A stretch of DNA of 46,231 bases from Azospirillum sp. (GTDB lineage Bacteria; Pseudomonadota; Alphaproteobacteria; Azospirillales; Azospirillaceae), in NCBI GenBank assembly GCA_016124535.1, contig WGNK01000046.1, positions 1 to 46,231 on the forward strand. Direction: 5' to 3'. Positions 40,501 to 46,231 of the stretch are shown piece by piece. The notes beneath the pieces are model-generated. The model made no database searches. It was given only the letters and a program-made list of their open reading frames with translations, and was not told the DNA's origin. Numbering within the stretch: the stretch's first letter is position 1; the number at the start of each line of letters is the position of its first letter. The position numbers and the translations under genes were made by a program.

Positions 40501-41418
40501 ATGAATCGGGAATCGCCGCCCAAGACCGTGCCACGTGTCAGTTTCGAGTTCTTTCCGCCCAAGACCGAAAAGATGGAACAGAGCCTGTGGCAGGCGGTCC
40601 AGCGTCTGGCACCCCTGGCTCCGAGCTTCGTATCCGTCACTTATGGCGCCGGTGGTTCGACCCGCGAACGGACTCACGCCACGGTCACCCGCATCCAGCG
40701 CGAAACCGGTGTGGTCGCGGCGGCCCATCTGACCTGCGTTGCCGCGACCCGCGACGAGATCGACGCCGTGGCGCGGACCTATTGGGAGGCCGGCATCCGC
40801 CATGTCGTCGCCTTGCGCGGTGACCCGCCTGCCGCGGCCGACGGCTCGGGTGGGCTCGGCGGCTTCGGATACCGGCCGTTTCCGGGTGGCTATGACTATG
40901 CCGCCGATCTGGTCGCCGGGCTCAAGCGGGTCGCCGATTTCGAGATCAGCGTCGCCGCCTATCCCGAAGCTCATCCGGAAGCGGCCTCGGCGGCGGCCGA
41001 TCTCGATAATCTGAAGCGCAAGATCGATGCCGGGGCGACTCGGGCGATCACCCAGTTCATCTTCGACAACGATGCCTATTTCCGCTTTCTCGACCGCACG
41101 GCTGCGGCCGGCATTTCGGTGCCGATCGTGCCCGGCATCCTCCCGGTGACCAATTTCACCCGAACCGTCGAGATGGCGGCGAAATGCGGCACGACGGTGC
41201 CGGCCTGGATGGCGGATGCTTTCGAAGGGCTCGACCGCGACCCCGAAACCCGCCATCTGGTCGCCGCGACCGTGGTTGCCCGGCAATGTCGCGACCTGGT
41301 CCGCCGCGGCGTCGGCGATTTGCATTTCTACACGCTCAATCGGGCGGACCTCACCTTTGCGATCTGTCATTTGCTCGGGGTTCGGGCGAAGCTGCCGGCA
41401 ACCGCGGGCTCGCCTTGA
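40501..41418 (+). CDS. metF: Methylenetetrahydrofolate reductase
   Basis: MetF reduces 5,10-methylene-THF to 5-methyl-THF with FAD, supplying the methyl group for methionine. The 305-residue TIM-barrel protein has VSFEFFPPKTEKMEQSLW, FVSVTYGAGGSTRERTH, AAHLTCVAATRDEI, VVALRGDPP, FEISVAAYPEAHPEA, ITQFIFDNDAYFRF and the final GVGDLHFYTLNRADL. The ATG follows the regulator's stop without a gap, so the two are co-translated. metH, commonly next, is not here. Confidence 0.95.
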   Translation: MNRESPPKTVPRVSFEFFPPKTEKMEQSLWQAVQRLAPLAPSFVSVTYGAGGSTRERTHATVTRIQRETGVVAAAHLTCVAATRDEIDAVARTYWEAGIRHVVALRGDPPAAADGSGGLGGFGYRPFPGGYDYAADLVAGLKRVADFEISVAAYPEAHPEAASAAADLDNLKRKIDAGATRAITQFIFDNDAYFRFLDRTAAAGISVPIVPGILPVTNFTRTVEMAAKCGTTVPAWMADAFEGLDRDPETRHLVAATVVARQCRDLVRRGVGDLHFYTLNRADLTFAICHLLGVRAKLPATAGSP

Positions 41419-41485
41419 CAGGTGGTCAAGAGGCACTGCTGAATCGAGCCCCCGTTCCGCTCGCTGCCACGAAGGATGTCACTCG

Positions 41486-41959
41486 ATGACCGGTCCGACC
41501 GCCTATTTCGACGACTTCTTTCGATGGACCCAGGAGCAGGGGCGGTTGCTCGAGGCCGCGGCCCGCAGCGGCGCGGTGGTCGGCCTCGATTTCGAGAACC
41601 TGGCCGAGGAGGTTTGCGGGCTGGGACGGGCGCAGAAGCGCGCAGTACAATGGGCATTGACCCGCGCCATCGAGTACTTGATCAAGCTGGAATATTCCCC
41701 CGACCACCTGCCGCGCGAGAACTGGGAGGAGGCGGTGATTGCGAACCGCTTCATTGCCGGCGACGCCTTGGCTGCGAGCCCCGGCCTGAAGGCGGAGATC
41801 GACTTCGAACGCGCCTACCGTGACGGGCGGCGGATGGCCATGGTCGGGCTCGATCTGGAGGGGTCGGGCAGCCGGGCCCTGCCGGCCGCCTGCCCCTATA
41901 CTCTCGACCAGATCCTCGATGAGGCCTGGTGGCCGGTCAATCGTCGGGGTTTGCCCTGA
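41486..41959 (+). CDS. DUF29-family protein
   Basis: A 157-residue soluble helical protein of the DUF29 family, very common in cyanobacteria and proteobacteria but without known function. Marks are YFDDFFRWTQEQGRLLEAAA, GLDFENLAEEVCGLGRAQKR, LTRAIEYLIKLEYSP, WEEAVIANRFIAGDALAASP and the C-terminal CPYTLDQILDEAWWPV. It lies 67 bases after metF on the same strand and ends at a terminator. Confidence 0.88.
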   Translation: MTGPTAYFDDFFRWTQEQGRLLEAAARSGAVVGLDFENLAEEVCGLGRAQKRAVQWALTRAIEYLIKLEYSPDHLPRENWEEAVIANRFIAGDALAASPGLKAEIDFERAYRDGRRMAMVGLDLEGSGSRALPAACPYTLDQILDEAWWPVNRRGLP

Positions 41960-41976
41960 CGCCCCGGCGGATTGGG

Positions 41977-42000
41977 GGGCCGATTGGGGGCGATCGGCCC
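41977..42000. terminator. Hairpin between convergent genes
   Basis: GGGCCGAT (41977-41984) and ATCGGCCC (41993-42000) pair perfectly around an 8-base loop in the 58-base gap between the DUF29 gene and the convergent ExbB-like gene. Likely a shared terminator without a T-tract. Confidence 0.5.
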
Positions 42001-42017
42001 GCCGACACCCCCGGAGG

Positions 42018-42671
42018 TCAGCCGCCGCGCTTCAGGATTGCGACCATGTTCAACGAGATTTTCTCCATCTCGACCACGAAGTTATTCACGCGATTGGAGA
42101 AATCATTGTAGGAGACGATCGCCGGGACCGCCACCAGCAGACCGATCGCGGTGGTGATCAAGGCCTGTGAGATGCCCCCGGCCAGCGCAGATGCCTCGAT
42201 CGTGGTGCCCTTGGACAGGGTGGCGAAGACGTTGATCATGCCGATCACGGTACCGAACAGACCGACCAATGGAGCGGCCGAGGCCAGCGAACGCAGGGTC
42301 GTCAGATGCTTGCGGATCGCCGGCAGCTCCTGGCGGCCGGCCTCTTCCAGGCGCTCCTTGATCTCGGGCTCGCTGCGATCGTAGTGCAGGATGCCGGCCA
42401 GGATGATCCGCGCCATCGGATAAGCGCTTTTCTTACAATAGGCGGTGGCCTCGGCCAGCTTGCCGTCAATCAGCAGGCGCTCGATGTCCTGAATGATCGC
42501 CGGCCGGATGATCCGCTTGCGGCGCAGCCCGGCGGCCTTGATCGCGACCACGATCAAGCACCAGGCCAACATGAAGAGCAGGAAATAGGCGACGACGCCG
42601 CCGGCATGGACCATCTCGACGATCTGGACCGCGAGGTGGTGCAGATATTGGACGATCGGGTTGCTGTTCAT
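42018..42671 (-). CDS. MotA/TolQ/ExbB proton channel subunit
   Basis: A 217-residue inner-membrane protein of the MotA/TolQ/ExbB family. Helix 1 is at about 24-45 (GGVVAYFLLFMLAWCLIVVAI). A cytoplasmic helical region carries GKLAEATAYCKKSAYPMARI. The conserved pair of pore helices follows (about 125-150, LRSLASAAPLVGLFGTVIGM; about 165-190, ISQALITTAIGLLVAVPAIV). The P-L-V-G-L-x-G-T-V-x-G-M motif is the family hallmark. Its partner is encoded 58 bases upstream on the same strand. Chemically it is closest to TolQ/ExbB, with no long tail. Confidence 0.9.
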   Translation of the reverse strand: MNSNPIVQYLHHLAVQIVEMVHAGGVVAYFLLFMLAWCLIVVAIKAAGLRRKRIIRPAIIQDIERLLIDGKLAEATAYCKKSAYPMARIILAGILHYDRSEPEIKERLEEAGRQELPAIRKHLTTLRSLASAAPLVGLFGTVIGMINVFATLSKGTTIEASALAGGISQALITTAIGLLVAVPAIVSYNDFSNRVNNFVVEMEKISLNMVAILKRGG

Positions 42672-42729
42672 TGTTCGGTTTCCGCTCTGGTTCTCGTCTG
42701 GGCAATCCGGGCAGGCCGGGTCGCGGCGT

Positions 42730-44280
42730 TTATTTGGCGAGCAGCACGATTTCGATGCGGCGGTTCTTGGACCGGCCCTCGGGACTCCCGTTGTCGGCGA
42801 TCGGCTGGAATTCGCCGTATCCGACCGCGGCCAGCCGCGACGGGTCGATGCCGACCTGGTGTTCAAAAAACAGCACGACGTTGACCGCCCTGGCGGCGCT
42901 CAGCGCCCAATTGGTCCCGCCTCGGCCGAGCGGCACATTGTCGGTATGGCCGCCGACCTGAATTTGCAGCGTGCGTACGCGATCGGCCAGGATGCGGCCG
43001 ACCTTTTCCAGGACCCCGAAGCCGGCCGGCTTCAACTCGGCGCTGCCGGAATCGAACAGTATCTTGTCGGAGAGTTCGAGTACCAGGCGGTCATTGACCC
43101 GGGCGACCCCCAGGGTCTGGTCTTCGATCAGCTGGTGCAAGTTTTCATTGAGCCGCTGTTCGGCTTCAATCATGCCGCCCAGCCGTTCCTGCCCGAGCGC
43201 CGCCGCCGCCCGCAGCGTGCCGTTTTCGCCCGAGAGCTTGACCACCGCCTGGCGCAGGCGCTCCAACTCGGCAGCGGCATTGGCATCGGCGGCGCGGGCG
43301 GCCCGCTCGGCCTCGAGTTCCTCCTGGAGGCGACGATTTTCGGCCTGAAGCGCCGCGACCGCCTGATGCCCGGCCTCGGCTTCGGCGGCGCCGGCCTCGG
43401 CGCGTTTCTCGGCCTGGGCCAGCTGATTGCGAATGTCGTCGAGCGATTGCGCCAGCACCTGGATGCGCTGGGCGGCCGCGGCGGCGGCGCGTTCGTGCTC
43501 GGCCAGGCTGTGCTGCAGTTCGGTGATTCGGGCATCGCGGCTGGCCAGGGTTTCGTCGCGCTGGCGCATATCGACCATCGCCGCGGCAAGCCGGCTGGTC
43601 AGGGTCTCCAGGTCGCGCTTCAGCGCCGCCAGCGCCTCGGCCTGATGCGCGAGTTCGGCGGAGCGGTCCTTGAGTTCGTCTTCCAGATGGGCGGCACGTT
43701 CGGCCTGCTGGTCGCGTTGGGCCTGGCTGTCGGCGAGATCGCTGGCGATGGCGCTGGTCCGGGCGGCACTGGCCTCCAGGTCACGGTCACGCAGCGACAG
43801 CAGCGCTCGCAATTCGGCGATCTGCTGAGCCAGGCTTTGGGCATGGGCCTGCTCGGCCGACAGCGCGTTGTCCCGCTGGGCCAGATCGGCACCGGCACTG
43901 GCCAGATCGCGCTGCAAGGCTGCGGTTCGTGCCTGCTGTTCGGTGATCCGGGCCATCGCCGCGGCGATCTCTGCCTCCAGCGCGCCGGCACGGATCGCCG
44001 CCGCCGCCAGGTCGTGGTCCCGCTGGCCGAGCCGGCTGCGGGTTGCGGCCAGATCGGTCTCCGCGGTCTCGCGCCGGGCTTTTTGATCGGCGATGTCGCC
44101 GGTCAGGGTCAGATTGGCAGCGGCGAGGGATTCGACCCGCTCCTTGAGCGAGGCGAGGTCCTGTGGGCTAATCAGTGAGCTGGCCACGGCATAGAACAGC
44201 ACGATCAGGAAAAGCACGTCGATCAGCGGCGCCAGTTCCAGGGTGACCTCGGGCTCCTGGTTCAGCTCGGCCATCCTCAT
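42730..44280 (-). CDS. ExbD/TolR-like anchor fused through a long coiled coil to an OmpA domain
   Basis: A 516-residue protein in three parts. (1) Residues about 12-38, LELAPLIDVLFLIVLFYAVA, form a single helix with the PLIDVLFLIV motif of ExbD/TolR, including the proton-relay Asp. (2) About 45-350 form a continuous heptad-rich Ala/Glu/Gln/Arg coiled coil with many LAxRDxxL-type repeats. (3) About 385-516 form an OmpA/MotB peptidoglycan-binding domain: ILFDSGSAELKPAGF, VGGHTDNVPLG, NWALSAARAVNVV and EGRSKNRRIEIVL. MotB joins helix and OmpA directly; the 300-residue coil here would span the whole periplasm. It follows the FHA gene by 49 bases. Confidence 0.9.
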   Translation of the reverse strand: MRMAELNQEPEVTLELAPLIDVLFLIVLFYAVASSLISPQDLASLKERVESLAAANLTLTGDIADQKARRETAETDLAATRSRLGQRDHDLAAAAIRAGALEAEIAAAMARITEQQARTAALQRDLASAGADLAQRDNALSAEQAHAQSLAQQIAELRALLSLRDRDLEASAARTSAIASDLADSQAQRDQQAERAAHLEDELKDRSAELAHQAEALAALKRDLETLTSRLAAAMVDMRQRDETLASRDARITELQHSLAEHERAAAAAAQRIQVLAQSLDDIRNQLAQAEKRAEAGAAEAEAGHQAVAALQAENRRLQEELEAERAARAADANAAAELERLRQAVVKLSGENGTLRAAAALGQERLGGMIEAEQRLNENLHQLIEDQTLGVARVNDRLVLELSDKILFDSGSAELKPAGFGVLEKVGRILADRVRTLQIQVGGHTDNVPLGRGGTNWALSAARAVNVVLFFEHQVGIDPSRLAAVGYGEFQPIADNGSPEGRSKNRRIEIVLLAK

Positions 44281-44329
44281 CGGAAGAAACTCCCTGCACT
44301 TGCCGCTATCCGGGGGATCGGCCGCCGTC

Positions 44330-45232
44330 TCATCGCCGTTCGGCCTTCTTCAGGCGGTCCCACACCGCAGCCGCGTCGCGCCGACGGGCAACGTCGCGTT
44401 CGAGCAGGAATGCCAGGTTCTGCAGCGCTGAAATGAAGTCGGGCTGGCGCTCCAGGGTCCGCTCGTAGGCGGCGATCGCCTTGGCCGGATCGCTGGTCCC
44501 GAGATCGTGGCCTTCGCAGGTGAACAACAGTTCGGTCTTGCCGATGGCGATCACGTCGCCGAATTCAAGCGGCTGCTGGGAGACCGGATTGCCGTTGCGC
44601 AGCGTGCCGTTGGTGCTGCCATTGTCCTTGATCGCGAAGCGATTGCCTTCGTAGCGCAGTTCGGCGTGGCACCGCGACGCCATGTCTTCGTTGATCAGGA
44701 TCCGGTTATTGGCGGCGCGGCCGACCGTGACGGTTTCAAACGGCAGTTTGAATTCGCGCCCGGCATCGGGGCCGGCGGTGACTCGCACCAGCACCATGCC
44801 GTGAAATTCGTCCCTGGGCTGCGGCGCCATCGCCGCCTTGTTGAACATGACGGTTTCATCGGTGCCGGCGTCAGAGTCCCGCTTCGGCGGGGCGGGTCGC
44901 ACCGGGGGTGGTTCGGCCACGCTCGGTGCCGGAGGCGCCGTAAGGGCCGGCGGCGCGGCGGCTACCCCCGGAGCCTTTGCGGCCGCTCCCCCGCTGCCCG
45001 AAAGTCGCCCAACCTCGAGGCGCAGCTGGCTGATCAGGCGCTCTTCCTCGGTGCGGCTGGATGACAACAGGTCGACCGCAATCCGGGCGTCGCGGGCGGC
45101 GGCGCGGGCGGCACGCGCGGCGCCGAAACTCGAAATTGCCGCGACCACGGCCAGCACCGCCGCGGAGAGGGTGACCAGTGCGGTCAGTCCGGCGCCGCTC
45201 GGTGTTGCGAGAAAACTGGTGACAAAGTCCAT
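44330..45232 (-). CDS. FHA-domain membrane protein with TPR-like tail
   Basis: A 300-residue protein. An N-terminal helix (about 18-40, GLTALVTLSAAVLAVVAAIS) is followed by a short coiled coil (Arg/Ala/Glu rich, about 40-75), a Pro/Ala linker (about 80-115), a forkhead-associated domain (about 145-235; VTVGRAANNRILIN, MASRCHAELRY, DNGSTNGTLRNG, phosphothreonine-binding Arg/Ser/Asn present) and a final TPR-like helix pair (AIAAYERTLERQPDFISALQ). I use the ATG at 45232. It heads the cassette, so it may recruit or report on a phosphorylated partner. No Ser/Thr kinase or phosphatase is in the window. Confidence 0.88.
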   Translation of the reverse strand: MDFVTSFLATPSGAGLTALVTLSAAVLAVVAAISSFGAARAARAAARDARIAVDLLSSSRTEEERLISQLRLEVGRLSGSGGAAAKAPGVAAAPPALTAPPAPSVAEPPPVRPAPPKRDSDAGTDETVMFNKAAMAPQPRDEFHGMVLVRVTAGPDAGREFKLPFETVTVGRAANNRILINEDMASRCHAELRYEGNRFAIKDNGSTNGTLRNGNPVSQQPLEFGDVIAIGKTELLFTCEGHDLGTSDPAKAIAAYERTLERQPDFISALQNLAFLLERDVARRRDAAAVWDRLKKAERR

Positions 45233-45268
45233 CGATACCCCCCCCACGCGCCATCAAGCCGCAGCGTT

Positions 45269-45336
45269 CCGTTTCGGGCCGGTCCCCGTTTCGGGCCGGT
45301 CCCCGTTTCGGCCCGGCCGCCGTTTCCGGTCGGTCC
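45269..45336. repeat. 17-bp tandem repeat, four units, upstream of the FHA gene
   Basis: Units of 17 bases start at 45269, 45286, 45303 and 45320. The first two are identical (CCGTTTCGGGCCGGTCC), the third and fourth carry a few changes. The array lies 37-104 bases upstream of the FHA start, in a non-coding gap, where promoter elements are expected. Confidence 0.85.
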
Positions 45337-45651
45337 GGTGCTGTCGGCTCGTGCTTCCAGACCTTAGCCGATTTTCGTGGTCCGATCACGGCGGAAGCGA
45401 CGGCGGGCGAGCCCCGGTCGCCAACTTGCCAGCCGTTGCGATATGCAATCGCGTGAAACGCAGAATGCAACGAATAAGGGTGGACTGGGCGGCTTTGGGC
45501 TGGCCCCGGCCGCGGATTTCCATGCGTGGGGCGCGTATCAGCCCTGGCACGGTTCTGGCTCTGCCAGCGGTGTCGCCCGTGTCGAACGCTCTTTGGGGGA
45601 GGAGCGACGGTGAACAGGGCACAACGCAAACATGGAACAGGATATTGCGCA
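45337..45651. other. Intergenic region upstream of the FHA cassette
   Basis: About 315 bases with no recognisable gene. The minus and plus frames present here have no family features and look like chance frames. The part near 45600-45660 is less GC-rich and may hold a promoter for the small downstream frame. Confidence 0.3.
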
Positions 45652-45834
45652 ATGGCTACAGCAACCTTCGCCCGGATTCGCGATGATATTAACTTGCGCG
45701 CCAACTCTCTGGAACAGCTGGCTACGACGGTGGCAGGAGAGGCCACGGCCCTGCGGCACGAAGCCGCTGCGCTGCGATCGCTGGCCGCCGATGTCCAGGT
45801 CACGATCGACCGGTTGCGGGACACCTGGGGGTGA
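45652..45834 (+). CDS. Possible small helical protein, 60 residues
   Basis: An ATG at 45652, with AGGA about nine bases before, opens a 60-residue frame predicted to be almost all helix (FARIRDDINLRANSLEQLAT, ALRHEAAALRSLAADVQVTI) with coiled-coil-like spacing. The amino acid make-up is protein-like rather than random. I do not recognise a family. It is divergent from the FHA cassette; the longer frame from 45526 has an unlikely Cys/Arg-rich start. Confidence 0.45.
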   Translation: MATATFARIRDDINLRANSLEQLATTVAGEATALRHEAAALRSLAADVQVTIDRLRDTWG

Positions 45835-46231
45835 TCCGGTCAATGTCGGTCCTCCGGCGGTGTCGGCCAACCCGTGGCCTGACCTGCCGTTTACACAAGC
45901 TCGATCGGATTCCAACATACCATGGTGTGCAAACCGGCGGTTACCCGCTACCGCGGCGGAAATCGAGCGGAAGACCATGACTGAATGGCATTTTTCGGAC
46001 ATGGTGGAAGGAAATTCTGTGTAAAATCAGGATTCATCGTGTTAGCGATCGATCGGGGCTTGCCGCCGCCTCTTTAAATAGCGATGAAAATAGCCTCCTC
46101 GACGCGGCGAATGGAAACGAGCCTCCCGGGAGCGGGGATCTGGCTGCAACCTTGAAGCGATTTTGGTGATCGGCTCGCGGTTCGGCGGCCGGGTCAAGGG
46201 CGCGCCCGGTCGGTGCCTTGGCGCCGAGTGG
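45835..46231. other. Window end without recognisable gene
   Basis: The last 397 bases show no convincing coding frame. From about 46010 to 46110 the DNA is markedly AT-richer than the rest of the window, suggesting a promoter or a regulatory leader for a gene beyond the window edge. No terminator-like hairpin was found. Confidence 0.3.

Noticed and set aside
42018..44280. Zorya-type defence system suggested by the MotA-like and OmpA-containing pair.
   Set aside because: In Zorya the long tail is on ZorA and effector genes (ZorC/D or ZorE) follow. Here the coil is on the OmpA protein, the channel subunit is short, and no helicase or nuclease gene is present.
45269..45336. Possible CRISPR array.
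   Set aside because: The 17-bp units are directly joined without spacers, and no cas genes are in the window. The same applies to the 15-bp repeats at 1828 and 17074.
1..46231. tRNA or rRNA genes.
   Set aside because: No cloverleaf-like or rRNA-like sequence was recognised by eye in the gaps; a covariance-model scan would be needed to exclude short tRNAs fully.

Overview
The window is GC-rich, densely packed DNA from an alphaproteobacterium, most likely a member of the Rhodospirillales or a relative. This rests on a SciP-type CtrA inhibitor, an ArsR-methyltransferase regulator placed upstream of metF, the aerobic-style cob gene set and generally high-GC codon use. It looks chromosomal. No rRNA, tRNA or CRISPR array was seen.

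Layout. (1) 1-684: the right end of an ISL3-type insertion sequence abuts a ppk2 gene that has lost its 5' part. (2) 716-9301, minus strand: zntB stands alone, followed by one long, mostly translationally coupled operon reading nikK-cbiM-nikL-cbiQ-cbiO-cbiX-cobH-cobL-cobI. It joins an ECF nickel/cobalt importer to corrin-ring enzymes. (3) 9395-13689: a broken methyltransferase gene, then yejA-yejB-yejE (peptide ABC importer) without yejF. (4) 13865-16660: bacteriohemerythrin, then an orphan ureA and an orphan ureD separated by a CBS-domain gene. This looks like a dismantled urease locus. (5) 16657-20511: tetR-ureD diverges from an ABC ATPase/FtsX/LolA-like export operon, with two perfect palindromes between them. 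(6) 20588-23524: an Spy/CpxP-like periplasmic protein diverges from an OmpR/EnvZ-type two-component pair, with GGTTAC repeats between them. (7) 23541-27071: a large DUF2786 protein next to a wreck of three genes (DUF305, YVTN beta-propeller, ECF sigma factor) shortened by deletion and frameshift.

(8) 27371-32111: an HCCA isomerase, a penicillin-acylase-family hydrolase, sciP, and a copper-handling pair (PCu(A)C and DUF2946). (9) 32143-37932: a complete hydrogenase-2 type operon, hybOABCD. This membrane-bound [NiFe] hydrogenase needs nickel, and the nickel-type importer of region 2 could supply it. (10) 38502-41959: an MlaC/HpnM-like protein diverges from an ArsR-methyltransferase (SahR-like) and metF operon carrying a candidate palindromic operator, followed by a DUF29 protein. 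(11) 42018-45232: a three-gene cassette encoding an FHA/TPR membrane protein, an ExbD-coiled-coil-OmpA fusion and an ExbB/TolQ/MotA channel. It looks like a proton-driven, peptidoglycan-anchored machine with a phosphothreonine-reading partner and is the best candidate for an undescribed system here.

The window also shows repeated genome erosion: an IS-split ppk2, a methyltransferase pseudogene, urease remnants and the DUF305/YVTN/sigma wreck. It holds several short tandem repeats (15 bp, 15 bp and 17 bp units) and a small palindromic element found three times just upstream of start codons inside operons. All functions are read from sequence alone; no database search was possible.
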